Shown here in pieces: positions 35,535 through 44,177 of a DNA stretch of 64,000 nucleotides. Source of the DNA: Halomonas sp. 328. Its GTDB lineage: Bacteria > Pseudomonadota > Gammaproteobacteria > Pseudomonadales > Halomonadaceae. The notes under the pieces are model-generated. The model worked only from the letters and a program-made list of their open reading frames with translations. It was not told the origin of the DNA and made no database searches. Numbering within the stretch: position 1 is the stretch's first letter; each line of letters opens with the position of its first letter. Position numbers and translations under genes: made by a program. The stretch covers positions 1 through 64,000 of the forward strand of contig NZ_JADOTW010000016.1 in the NCBI RefSeq assembly GCF_015645095.1. The letters run 5' to 3'.

Positions 35535-37700
35535 TTGTCCATTGCCGAAGAAGTCGCCCCGTTGCTGGCCTGGCGCACCGAGCTGGCGACCCGCCGCTGG
35601 CGTGGCCTGGTGTGGCTGGCCGGTGATGCCGAGGCGTGCCGGGCCCGGGCCCTGGCGCTGTGGGACGCCGCCTGGGCCCGGCCGCTGTGGGTCGCCAATC
35701 GGGCCCCCGCCGAGCTTGCCGAGCACGGCCTGCCCCCCGGCAAGGCACGTACCCGCCTGGGCGGCGAACACGACCTGGTGGTGATCGACGCCCAGGGCGA
35801 GGGGGAAGGCTTCGACCCGGAGGCCTTCGGCGCCCTGGCCGGGACCCTGCGTGCCGGTGGCCTGCTGGTGCTGCTGACTCCCGCCGACTGGGGCCGGCAG
35901 CCGGATGCCGACTATCGGCGCCTGGCGGAGCACCCCTACCGTCCCCGGCAGCTCAGTGCCCGCTACCTGGCGCGCCTGGCGAGGCGGTTGGCGGATGCCC
36001 CGGAGGTCCTGAGCTGGCGTCCGGGGCGCCCGCCCGAGGCGCCGTCACTGGGCGAGGCCGCCGCCTCGCCCCCCAGTGCCGATCCCGATTGCCTGACCGA
36101 GGATCAGGCCGAGGCGGTGGCACGATTGGTCAGGCTGCGGCGCCGGCGCCCCCTGGTGCTGACCGCCGACCGGGGGCGCGGCAAGAGTGCCGCCCTGGGC
36201 ATCGCCTGTGCCCGTTGGCTGGCCACCGGCGAGCCGAGAATCTGGCTGACCGCCCCCCGCCCCGGGGCCCTGGAAGCCCTCTTCGAGCGGCTGGCGGCAC
36301 TCTGTCCCGAGGGGCGGCGTCAGGGCAACGACTTCCTGCTCGGCGACACCGCTCAGGCGGTGACCTTCCTGGCCCCGGATGCGCTGATGGCGGCCCTGGA
36401 GGCGGGCGAGATCGGAGGCGATGGGGCTCTGCTGCTGGTCGACGAGGCGGCGGCCATCCCCGCGCCCCTGCTGGGGCGCTGGCTGGCACACTTTCCACGT
36501 ATCGTCTTCGCCACCACGGTGCACGGCTACGAGGGCTCGGGACGCGGCTTCGCGCTGCGCTTTCGCGAGCGCCTCGAACGCCAGGCCCCGCAATGGCAGG
36601 GAGTGAGCCTGAGGACCCCGGTGCGCTGGGCCCCGGGCGACCCCCTGGAGGCGTTGACCGATCGCCTGCTGCTGCTGGATGCCGAGCCCCCGGGGCCGCC
36701 GGCAGAGCTGCCGCCGGCCCCGGCCCTGAGCCGGCGACGCTTGCGGCGTGCCGAGCTGGCCAATGATGAACCCCGGCTGCGGGCCCTCTTCGGCCTGCTG
36801 GTGCAGGCCCATTACCGCACTCAGCCCAGCGACCTGCGTCAACTGCTCGATGGCCCCGGCGTGCATGTCACCAGCCTGGAGGCCGGCGACACCCCCCTGG
36901 GGGTGACGCTCTGCGTGGAGGAGGGGGGCTTTGGCGCCGAGCTGGCGGAGCAGGTGGCGCGGGGCGAGCGCCGGCCACGGGGACACCTGCTGGCCCAGTC
37001 CCTGGCCGCTCATGCCGGTTCCCGGGCGGCACTGCGCGCCCGGCTGCGTCGGGTGATGCGTATCGCCGTGCATGGGGAGTGCCGCCGTCGGGGGCTGGGC
37101 GAGGCACTCCTGACCGCCGAGCTGGAGCAGGCCCGACACGATGGCATCGACCTGCTGGGGGCCAGCTTCGGCGCCGAGCCGGGCCTGCTGGCGTTCTGGC
37201 GTGCCGCGGGTTTCCGTACGGTGCGCCTGGGGCTGACCCGGGAGGCGTCCAGTGGCGAGCATGCGGTGATGGTGGTGCGTCCTGCCAGCCTGGCCGGTGA
37301 GTCCCTGGCCGCGGACCTGGGCCGGGCCTTCCAGGCCCTGCTGCCCAGCCTGCTGGCCTTCGAACTCAGGGCCCTGGAGCCCGAACTGGCCCTGGCCCTG
37401 CTGGCGGAGGGCGCGGCGCCGCCCCTGACCCCGGCCCAGCGCCGTGATTTCGACGACGTGGCCTTCGCCAAGCGCGCCCCGGCCCTGGCCCGCCCCGCCC
37501 TCCAGGCCGCCCTGCGTCGCGCGCTGCATCGCGGCGCCCCCCAGGACGATCATGCCTGGCTGCTGGTGGCCGCGCTCTTCCAGGGCCGCGACGGCGCCTG
37601 GCTGGCCCGGACCCTGGCGCTCAGCGGCCGGCGCGAGCTGGAGTCGCGGCTGCGCCAGGCCTTGGCGGCGCTGGGGCCCTTTCTGGACGATCCGGACTAA
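35535..37700 (+). CDS. tmcA: tRNA(Met) cytidine acetyltransferase TmcA
   Basis: Makes N4-acetylcytidine at position 34 of elongator tRNA-Met using ATP and acetyl-CoA. 721 residues: an N-terminal DUF1726 domain, RecA-like helicase domain (Walker A TADRGRGKSA, Walker B LLLVDEAAAIPAPLL), GNAT domain (VMRIAVHGECRRRGLGEALL) and tRNA-binding C terminus. I prefer the TTG at 35535 because AGGAGG (35522-35527) lies 7 bases upstream; ATG codons at 35514 and 35472 have none. Divergent from fbpB, which also seems to use TTG. Confidence 0.9.
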   Translation: MSIAEEVAPLLAWRTELATRRWRGLVWLAGDAEACRARALALWDAAWARPLWVANRAPAELAEHGLPPGKARTRLGGEHDLVVIDAQGEGEGFDPEAFGALAGTLRAGGLLVLLTPADWGRQPDADYRRLAEHPYRPRQLSARYLARLARRLADAPEVLSWRPGRPPEAPSLGEAAASPPSADPDCLTEDQAEAVARLVRLRRRRPLVLTADRGRGKSAALGIACARWLATGEPRIWLTAPRPGALEALFERLAALCPEGRRQGNDFLLGDTAQAVTFLAPDALMAALEAGEIGGDGALLLVDEAAAIPAPLLGRWLAHFPRIVFATTVHGYEGSGRGFALRFRERLERQAPQWQGVSLRTPVRWAPGDPLEALTDRLLLLDAEPPGPPAELPPAPALSRRRLRRAELANDEPRLRALFGLLVQAHYRTQPSDLRQLLDGPGVHVTSLEAGDTPLGVTLCVEEGGFGAELAEQVARGERRPRGHLLAQSLAAHAGSRAALRARLRRVMRIAVHGECRRRGLGEALLTAELEQARHDGIDLLGASFGAEPGLLAFWRAAGFRTVRLGLTREASSGEHAVMVVRPASLAGESLAADLGRAFQALLPSLLAFELRALEPELALALLAEGAAPPLTPAQRRDFDDVAFAKRAPALARPALQAALRRALHRGAPQDDHAWLLVAALFQGRDGAWLARTLALSGRRELESRLRQALAALGPFLDDPD

Positions 37701-38053
37701 ACCGCCTCCAGGGCGTCGGGAATCGGGACGCCATGCATCGGGCGGGTGCCTGGTGTCGGGTGGCGGAGCCAGGCTCGCGATCCCGGGAACGAAACCCTGG
37801 CGCTGCGCTTGCCGCCTGCGCGTCGGGGGACAACATAATCCCTCACGAGTCCCCCTCGCTCGCCATCCCTGGCGAGCGACGCGCGCGGCGGCGCTGGCTG
37901 CCAGCGTTCCCGGTAATACTCGCTCGCCTCGGCCCCGCCACCCTTGGCTACCGCTATCCGCTGCCGTCGCCGTCCTTGCCGGAGCGGCAAACGACTTTTC
38001 CTGGTCGCGGCCTGCCGGTAAGGTAGCCCGGTTATCGACCGAACAGAGCCGCT
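37701..38053. other. Structured 353-bp intergenic stretch without a gene
   Basis: No open frame here looks like a protein. Several stems can be drawn: 37712-37717 with 37727-37732, GCCTGG/CCAGGC at 37748-37753 and 37769-37774, a perfect 9-bp stem-loop CGCTCGCCA-TCCC-TGGCGAGCG at 37857-37878, and outer 9-bp arms 37783-37791 with 37905-37913. The first may terminate tmcA. The rest resembles a structured dispersed repeat or an RNA element. Confidence 0.5.
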
Positions 38054-39514
38054 ATGAACGCACATCTCGAACAGCTCGAGCCGCGCCTGCTATGGCGCCA
38101 TTTCCGCACCCTGTGCAATACCCCGCGCCCCTCCGGCCACGAGGCGGCCCTGGTGGCGACCCTCGAGGCCTGGGCCGAGGCCCGGGGCCTGGCCCATGAC
38201 CGCGATGCCTACGGCAACCTGCGGATCCGCAAACCGGCCACTCCCGGCCACGAGGCGGCTCCCGGGGTGATCCTCCAGGGCCACCTGGACATGGTCGCCC
38301 AGGCCAACGCCGATCACCCCCACGACTTCACCCGCGACCCCATCGACACCTATGTGGACGAGGGCTGGCTGCATGCCCGCCACACCACCCTGGGCGCCGA
38401 CAATGGCCTGGGGGTGGCCGCGGCCCTGGCGATTCTCGAAGACGAGACCCTGGTGCATGGTCCCCTGGAGGCGCTCTTCACCCTGGAGGAGGAGTCCTCC
38501 ATGGGCGGCGCCCTCAACCTGGCCGAGGAGTGGCTGGAGGGTCGCCTGCTGCTCAACCTGGACTCCGAGGATCGTGGCCAGGTCTATGTGGGGTGCGCCG
38601 GCGGTGCCGACGTGGTGGTGGAGGCGCAGCTGCCCACCAGCCCCCTGGCCGAGGAGGAGCGTCCCTACCGGCTGGCCCTGACCGGCCTGGTGGGCGGTCA
38701 CTCCGGCATCGATATCCACAAGGGGCGCGGTAACGCCAACCGCTTGCTGATGCGGGTGCTGCGTACCCTGGCGCCCTGCGAGGTGCGGCTCATCGACTAC
38801 CAGGGCGGTACCTTGCGCAATGCCCTGCCCCGGGAGGCCTTCGCCACCCTGGCCCTGCCGGAGGACGAAGTGGTGTCGGCCCAGGCCAGGCTCGAGGCCC
38901 TGGAGACGGAGCTTCGCGCCGAGCTCAAGGGCGTCGATGAGGGGGTGTGTCTGGCCCTGAGCCCCTGGAAGGGGGAGGCCGGGGAGGCCCTGACCCCCAC
39001 CGCCAGCCATCTGCTGGTGGACGCCCTCCACGCCGCTCCCTGTGGGGTCGAGCGGATGAGTGCCGAGCTGCCCGGGGTGGTGGAGACGTCCAATAACCTG
39101 GGCGTGGTGACCCTGGCCGCGGGACGCTTCCATCTTTGCGCCCTGGTCCGCTCCCTGCGCGATAGCGCCACTCGGGACCTGGCGGACCGCTTCCGGGCCC
39201 TCTTCGGGTTGATCGGCGCCCGCACCCGGGTGGAGAACGCCTATCCCGGCTGGACCCCCGACCCCGACAGCCGGCTGCTGGCGCGTTTTCGCGACCTGCA
39301 TCAACGGCGCCTGGGCCGTGACCCGGAGGTCAAGGTGATCCATGCGGGGTTGGAGTGCGGCATCCTGGGAGGCAAGTACCCGGCGCTGGAGATGATCTCC
39401 TTCGGGCCGCTGATTCGTGGCGCGCATTCGCCGGATGAGCGCGTCGAGCTGGACTCCGTCGAGGAGTTCTGGGGCCTGCTGCGAGCGCTGGTCGAGGAGC
39501 TGGCCGAAGGCTGA
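38054..39514 (+). CDS. pepD: Cytosol nonspecific dipeptidase PepD
   Basis: 486 residues of the beta-Ala-His (Xaa-His) dipeptidase family, M20. Metal ligands lie in LQGHLDMVAQ, LGADNGLGVAAALA, TLEEESSMGG and VIHAGLECGILGGKYP. It hydrolyses a range of dipeptides in the cytoplasm. Full length. A strong hairpin follows the stop. Confidence 0.95.
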   Translation: MNAHLEQLEPRLLWRHFRTLCNTPRPSGHEAALVATLEAWAEARGLAHDRDAYGNLRIRKPATPGHEAAPGVILQGHLDMVAQANADHPHDFTRDPIDTYVDEGWLHARHTTLGADNGLGVAAALAILEDETLVHGPLEALFTLEEESSMGGALNLAEEWLEGRLLLNLDSEDRGQVYVGCAGGADVVVEAQLPTSPLAEEERPYRLALTGLVGGHSGIDIHKGRGNANRLLMRVLRTLAPCEVRLIDYQGGTLRNALPREAFATLALPEDEVVSAQARLEALETELRAELKGVDEGVCLALSPWKGEAGEALTPTASHLLVDALHAAPCGVERMSAELPGVVETSNNLGVVTLAAGRFHLCALVRSLRDSATRDLADRFRALFGLIGARTRVENAYPGWTPDPDSRLLARFRDLHQRRLGRDPEVKVIHAGLECGILGGKYPALEMISFGPLIRGAHSPDERVELDSVEEFWGLLRALVEELAEG

Positions 39515-39546
39515 GTCACCCGCCCACCGCTGGAGTGCCCCTAACG

Positions 39547-39577
39547 CAGAACGCCGCCCGAAATGGGCGGCGTTCTG
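39547..39577. terminator. Bidirectional terminator between pepD and dps
   Basis: CAGAACGCCGCCC (39547-39559) pairs perfectly with GGGCGGCGTTCTG (39565-39577), loop GAAAT, between two converging genes. Confidence 0.8.
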
Positions 39578-39607
39578 GTGGGCGGGTCTCGTGGAGTGGC
39601 GTCCGGC

Positions 39608-40081
39608 TTAGCCCAGGTAGGCGTTAAGCATCCAGACGGTCTTCTCCTGTTCACGGATATAGTCGCCGGCCTGGGCGGCGGTACCCTCGTCATCGGCGTC
39701 CGAGGCCAGGGAGAGGATCTCCCGCTGCAGCTCGATCAGGGTCTGGTAGCCCTTGAGGACGCCGCGCACGCAGGCCTCGCCGTCATGCACGTTCTTCTCC
39801 TCGGCGATGCGCGACAGCTGGGTGTAGTCGCTGTAGGCGTGCACCGGCTGATGGCCCAGGGTCAGGATGCGCTCGGCGACCTCGTCCACCTTGGTCAGCA
39901 GATCGGTATAGAACTCCTCGAACTTGGTGTGGAGCTCGAAGAACTGCGGGCCCTTGACGTTCCAGTGGTAGCCGCGCACGTTCATGTAGAAGATCTGGTA
40001 GTTGGCCAGCAGCTCGTTGAGCTTCTCGGCGAGCTGGCTGGCGCTGGATTCGTGCAGACCGATGGCGTTGATATCGGACAT
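39608..40081 (-). CDS. dps: Dps-family ferritin-like protein
   Basis: 157 residues. It forms dodecameric iron-storing, DNA-protecting shells in the cytoplasm. The ferroxidase ligands lie in YHWNVKGPQFFELHTKFEEFY (His and acidic residues), with YTQLSRIAEEK further on. AAGGAGG lies 9 bases before the ATG. A 22-bp perfect palindrome about 62-83 bp upstream is a candidate operator for iron or peroxide control. Confidence 0.93.
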   Translation of the reverse strand: MSDINAIGLHESSASQLAEKLNELLANYQIFYMNVRGYHWNVKGPQFFELHTKFEEFYTDLLTKVDEVAERILTLGHQPVHAYSDYTQLSRIAEEKNVHDGEACVRGVLKGYQTLIELQREILSLASDADDEGTAAQAGDYIREQEKTVWMLNAYLG

Positions 40082-40142
40082 CTGGGATGCCTCCTTGATC
40101 CTTGGGTGAATGCTGAGTCCAGTCTAGGCCCCGAGGCGGGAC

Positions 40143-40164
40143 ATGATAAGACGATTCTTATCAT
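40143..40164 (-). promoter_or_regulatory. Palindromic operator candidate upstream of dps
   Basis: ATGATAAGA (40143-40151) and TCTTATCAT (40156-40164) form a perfect 9-bp inverted repeat with a 4-base centre. The GATAA/TTATC arms suit a Fur-family site; an OxyR site is also possible given its target. Confidence 0.55.
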
Positions 40165-40252
40165 AGCCCCCATAGTCGGCCTTAATCATGATCCGGCGCA
40201 AGGCGCAGGGCCACCGCACCAGGCGCTCGGCACGATCCGTTGGCGGTTCGCC

Positions 40253-41395
40253 TCAGGTATCGGGGCGCCAGGCGTGCATCAGGCGCACCAGGCTCTCGGC
40301 GCGATCCGCCAGCAGCTCGGCGCAGCGGGTCAGGGCACTGTCCAGGTCCATGGGGCCATCGGCCAGGGCGAAGGCGGTGGTGATGCCTTCGTCATGGGCG
40401 GCTTGCCACTGGGGCCCCAGGCGCCCGGCCAGCACCACGCAGGGAATCCCGGCGGCACGGGCGCGACGGGCGATGCCCACCGGGGTCTTGCCGGCCAGGC
40501 TCTGGCCATCGAGCTGTCCCTCGCCGGTGATCACCAGGTCGCTGCCTGTCAGCAGGGCATCAAAACCGACCTGGTCCATCACCAGCTCGATGCCGGGGCG
40601 CAGCTCGGCGCCCAGGAAGGCCCGGGCGGCGAAGCCCATGCCGCCGGCGGCGCCGGCCCCGGCCAGGTCGCGATGGTCCTCGCCGAGGGTCGCGGCGACC
40701 CGCTCGGCGAAGTGGGCCAGGGCGGCGTCCAGGCGAGCCACCTGGGCCTCGTCGGCGCCCTTCTGGGGGCCGAAGATGGCGCTGGCGCCGCGTTCGCCCA
40801 GCAAGGGGTTATCCACGTCCACGGCGGCCTGGACCCTGAGGCCGGCCAGGCGTGGGTCCAGGCCGTCGAGGTCGAGACGATCCAGCTCGGCCAGGGCCGC
40901 CCCGCCGGGGGGCAGCTCGCGCCCCTGGGCGTCCAGCAGGCGGGCGCCCAGAGCCTGAAGCATCCCGGCACCGGCATCATTGGTGGCGCTGCCGCCCAGG
41001 GTCAGCAGCAGGTGTTGGGCACCGGCCTCCAGGGCCTCGCGAATCAGCTCGCCGGTGCCGAAGGTGGAAGCGCTCAGGGCATCGCGCTCATCGCGGCTCA
41101 GCGCCTCCAGGCCACTGGCCTGGGCCAGTTCGACGAAGGCGGTCCCCGACTCCGCCAGCCAGCCCCAGGCCGCCTCGATGGGGCGCCCCAGGGCGTCGGA
41201 TACCCGGGCCAGGCGGCGCTCGGCCCCGGTGGCGGCGAGCAGGGCGTCCAGGGTCCCCTCGCCGCCATCGCCCATGGGGCAGAGTACGCTGCTGGCCTCG
41301 GGCAAGGCTCGGCGGATACCCTGGGCGATGGCCGTCGCGGCGTCGCTGGCCGCCAAGGCGTCCTTGTAGCTGTCGGGGGCGATCAGAATCTTCAT
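40253..41395 (-). CDS. Glycerate kinase (GarK/GlxK type)
   Basis: 380 residues of the glycerate 2-kinase family I: MKILIAPDSYKDALAASDAA at the start, CPMGDGGEGTLDALL, LTLGGSATNDAGAGMLQALGA, and SDLVITGEGQLDGQSLAGKTPVGIA. It phosphorylates glycerate from glyoxylate or sugar-acid breakdown. The ATG at 41395 has GGAG 6 bases upstream; the longer frame is unsupported. Divergent from the lipoprotein-dctBD operon. Confidence 0.92.
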   Translation of the reverse strand: MKILIAPDSYKDALAASDAATAIAQGIRRALPEASSVLCPMGDGGEGTLDALLAATGAERRLARVSDALGRPIEAAWGWLAESGTAFVELAQASGLEALSRDERDALSASTFGTGELIREALEAGAQHLLLTLGGSATNDAGAGMLQALGARLLDAQGRELPPGGAALAELDRLDLDGLDPRLAGLRVQAAVDVDNPLLGERGASAIFGPQKGADEAQVARLDAALAHFAERVAATLGEDHRDLAGAGAAGGMGFAARAFLGAELRPGIELVMDQVGFDALLTGSDLVITGEGQLDGQSLAGKTPVGIARRARAAGIPCVVLAGRLGPQWQAAHDEGITTAFALADGPMDLDSALTRCAELLADRAESLVRLMHAWRPDT

Positions 41396-41485
41396 GGAGA
41401 GCTCCGAGGCTGCGAGAAAGCGGGGTATCCTGAACTTACGCGCCCTCGGGCGCCGCGGCAACGTCGACGCCCGCTAGGAGGACAA

Positions 41486-42004
41486 ATGCGCATTATCTGG
41501 CTTTTTGGCTTGGCCCTGCTGGCCGGCTGTGCCACCGCCCCCGGCAGTCTGCCGCCGGCCACGCCGCCGGCGGCGGCCTGCCAGTGGCAGTGGCCCGACG
41601 CCGAGCGTGGCGAGCGCCTGGCGCGGGTGGCCGAGGCCCTGGAGGCCCAGGGCTTCACCCTGAGGGATACCGATATGGCCCTGGGGCTGATCAGCGCCGA
41701 GCGCAGCGAGCGTATCGGGTACTATGCCGACCCCTATGATCGCCCTGTCGGCGGTTTCAGCGGTATCGGCTTCGGGATCGGCGTGGGCATCGGCCGTGGC
41801 ACCGTGATCGGCTATCGCCAGCCGGTGCTGCGTGAGGCGCTGCGCGGCGAACGGGTCGCCCTGGTGGCCTCTCCCGACGGCTGGGTTCGGGTGACCCGGG
41901 AGCGCTGGCAGCAGGAGGCCGGCGGCCCCAGCCGGCGCCTGGTCCTGGGTGACGAGGCGAGCTTCTGCGATGCCCTGCGCCGCGCCGGCGAGGAGGCACC
42001 ATGA
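41486..42004 (+). CDS. Small lipoprotein, first gene of the dctBD-like operon
   Basis: 172 residues. The lipobox LALLAGC gives a mature N-terminal Cys at residue 15. The mature part has LARVAEALEAQGFTLRDTDMALGLISAER, then a glycine-rich hydrophobic stretch (FSGIGFGIGVGIGRG, about residues 91-105) and a C-terminal strand-rich part. I do not recognise a named family. AGGAGG (41476-41481) lies 4 bases before the ATG. Its stop overlaps the next ATG by 4 bp. Confidence 0.8.
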   Translation: MRIIWLFGLALLAGCATAPGSLPPATPPAAACQWQWPDAERGERLARVAEALEAQGFTLRDTDMALGLISAERSERIGYYADPYDRPVGGFSGIGFGIGVGIGRGTVIGYRQPVLREALRGERVALVASPDGWVRVTRERWQQEAGGPSRRLVLGDEASFCDALRRAGEEAP

Positions 42005-42405
42005 GGAGACGAGGCGTGATCCGGCGACTCGGGGGGCTGTGCCTGCTGCTCTGGCTGAGCGGCTGCGTGACGACCCCGCCCGGCCCCGAGTCGCGGGAAC
42101 TGACCCTGGCGGCGGAGGCCGACCGGGTCCTGCATGCCGGCCTGGCGGTGCTGGTGGCGCAGGGCTATGTGATCCGCCACGGTGACGCCGAGCTGCGCCG
42201 CCTGGAGGCGGAGCGGGGCGATTGGCCCGGTTATCGGCTGCGGCTGACGGTGACTGAGGCCGGAACTGAGGCCGGAACCGATATCGAGAGGGAGGCGGCG
42301 AGCCGGATCACCCTGCTGGGCTGGCGCGGCGGTCGCCCCCTGGCACCGCTGGCGCTGGATCCGCTGCTGGTGGCCATCCAGGCCGAGCTGGGCCTGCTCC
42401 CATGA
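42001..42405 (+). CDS. Second small lipoprotein of the operon
   Basis: 134 residues. A basic start and LCLLLWLSGC lipobox give a mature Cys near residue 22. The domain LTLAAEADRVLHAGLAVLVAQGYVIRHGDAELRRLEAER echoes the helix-strand pattern of the preceding lipoprotein (a helix with LxAxGxxxR then a strand), so the two may be distant paralogs. Family unknown. It is coupled on both sides by ATGA overlaps, upstream to the first lipoprotein and downstream to the sensor kinase. Confidence 0.8.
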   Translation: MRRRGVIRRLGGLCLLLWLSGCVTTPPGPESRELTLAAEADRVLHAGLAVLVAQGYVIRHGDAELRRLEAERGDWPGYRLRLTVTEAGTEAGTDIEREAASRITLLGWRGGRPLAPLALDPLLVAIQAELGLLP

Positions 42406-44177
42406 GGGGCGGCCCCTGGCCTCGTCGCCTGCTGTTGACCGCCCTGGCGACCCTGGCCCTGGCCAGCCTCTGGTGGCTCTGGCATTGGCAGTATGCCCAG
42501 GCCCAGGCGGAAGCCCGGCGCCATGCGGAGGCCCGGTTGGCCCTCTACGGCAGCAGCCTGCAGGGTGCCCTGGAGCGCTTCACCTACCTGCCGGGCCTGC
42601 TGGCGCGCCAACCCCTGGTGCAGGCGGCCCTGCTCGACCCCGCCGGGGTCTTCCTGCCCCAGGTCAATGCCTACCTGGCCCAGGTCGCCGAGCGCTCCGG
42701 TGCCGAGGCGATCTTCCTGGTGGACGCCCAGGGCGTGACCCTGGCCAGCAGCAACCATGACCGGCCCGACAGCTTCGTGGGCCACGATTATCGCTTCCGC
42801 CCCTATGTCCAGGATGCCCTGGCCGAGGGTGAGGGAGAGTTCTTCGCCGTGGGCAGCACCACCGGACGCCCGGGCTACTTCGTCTCCGCAGCGGTGGGCC
42901 GGGAGCGGGAGGCACCCACCGGGGTGCTGGTGGCCAAGGTCTCCCTGGAGGCGCTGCAGACCGATTGGCGCCGGGCCGGCGAGAAGGTGCTGCTGGTGGA
43001 TGCCAATGGGGTGGTGATCCTCTCCAGTCGCCCCGAGTGGCGCTACCGCCGCTTGGGCGAGCTCTCCCCGGCGGCCCAGGCGGAGATTCGCGCTCAGCGC
43101 CAATTCATGGGGCACCCCCTGGAGCCCTTGGGGCAGCGGCTGGGGGACGGTTCCCTGCGTCTGGGTGACCAGGGGCTGGGGGAGCGCTACATGGCCAGTG
43201 CCTTGCCGCTGGAGACCCTGGGCTGGCAGATGCGCTACCTGACCCCGATGCGTCCTCTCTATGTCAGCGCCCGCAACTCCCTGCTGGGAGGCGTGGCGGT
43301 ATGGGTGGCCCTGCTGCTGCTGGGGCTCTGGCTGCGCGAGCGCCAGAAGCGCCAGCGCCTGCGGGATCGGGAGGCGCGGATCTTCCGCGAGGCCAACGAA
43401 CGGCTCGAGGAGCGAGTGCTCGAGCGCACCCGGGCCCTGCGCGAGACCCAGGCGGAGCTGGTCCAGGCCGGCAAGCTGGCGGCCCTGGGCACCATGGCGG
43501 CGGGGATCGCCCATGAGCTCAATCAGCCCCTCTCGGGGATCCGCACCTATGCCGCCAACGGGGAGCGCTTGATGCAGCGGGGGCGTGGCGCGGCCGCCGA
43601 GGAGAACTTTCAGCGGATTCAGGTGCTCTGCGAGCGCCTGGCCACTCAGGTTCGCCAGCTCAAGCTGTTCGCCCGCAAGGGCGGCGCCCGGGAGCCGGTG
43701 GACCTGCGCGGGCGCCTCGATTTCGTGCTGGAGCTGCTGGCCGAGCGCCTCGACAAGCAGGATATCGACTTGACGATGCGATTCCCCGAGGCCGGGACGC
43801 CCTGGGTGCTGGGGGACGAGGTGCGCATCGAACAGCTGCTGACCAATCTACTGCGCAATGCCCTGGATGCGCTGCGTGGCGTGGAGGCGCCGCGCCTGGA
43901 GGTGGCCATCGAGGAGACACCCTCGCACTGGGTGGTGAGCATCCTCGATAATGGGCCGGGCATCCCCGAGGCGCTGCTCGACAAGCTCTTCGACCCTTTC
44001 TTTACCACCAAGGCGGTGGGCGATGGCCTGGGCCTGGGACTCTTTATCAGCTTCGGTATCGTTCAGGACCTGGGCGGTCGCCTCCAGGCCGGCAATAACC
44101 GGACAGGAGGCGCCTGGTTCCGGGCCGAGCTGCCCCGGGTCACCGCTCAGGCGACAGACGAGACACGGCATGAGTGA
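42402..44177 (+). CDS. dctB: DctB-type sensor histidine kinase
   Basis: 591 residues. Two membrane helices (about 9-30 and 290-312) flank a periplasmic dCache/PAS-type sensor with FLVDAQGVTLASSNHDRPDSF and GHDYRFRPYVQDAL, the DctB pattern. A coiled coil (about 318-350) leads to the kinase: phospho-acceptor H371 in GIAHELNQPLSG, N box LLTNLLRNALDAL, G boxes DNGPGIPEALLDKLFDPFFTTK and GLGLGLFIS. DctB senses C4-dicarboxylates; the ligand here may differ. Overlaps dctD by 8 bp. Confidence 0.9.
   Translation: MRGGPWPRRLLLTALATLALASLWWLWHWQYAQAQAEARRHAEARLALYGSSLQGALERFTYLPGLLARQPLVQAALLDPAGVFLPQVNAYLAQVAERSGAEAIFLVDAQGVTLASSNHDRPDSFVGHDYRFRPYVQDALAEGEGEFFAVGSTTGRPGYFVSAAVGREREAPTGVLVAKVSLEALQTDWRRAGEKVLLVDANGVVILSSRPEWRYRRLGELSPAAQAEIRAQRQFMGHPLEPLGQRLGDGSLRLGDQGLGERYMASALPLETLGWQMRYLTPMRPLYVSARNSLLGGVAVWVALLLLGLWLRERQKRQRLRDREARIFREANERLEERVLERTRALRETQAELVQAGKLAALGTMAAGIAHELNQPLSGIRTYAANGERLMQRGRGAAAEENFQRIQVLCERLATQVRQLKLFARKGGAREPVDLRGRLDFVLELLAERLDKQDIDLTMRFPEAGTPWVLGDEVRIEQLLTNLLRNALDALRGVEAPRLEVAIEETPSHWVVSILDNGPGIPEALLDKLFDPFFTTKAVGDGLGLGLFISFGIVQDLGGRLQAGNNRTGGAWFRAELPRVTAQATDETRHE

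Noticed and set aside
39563..41485. Long N-terminal extension of the first lipoprotein's frame across dps and glycerate kinase
   Set aside because: It runs antisense to two solid genes. The lipobox-bearing start at 41486 with AGGAGG is far better.
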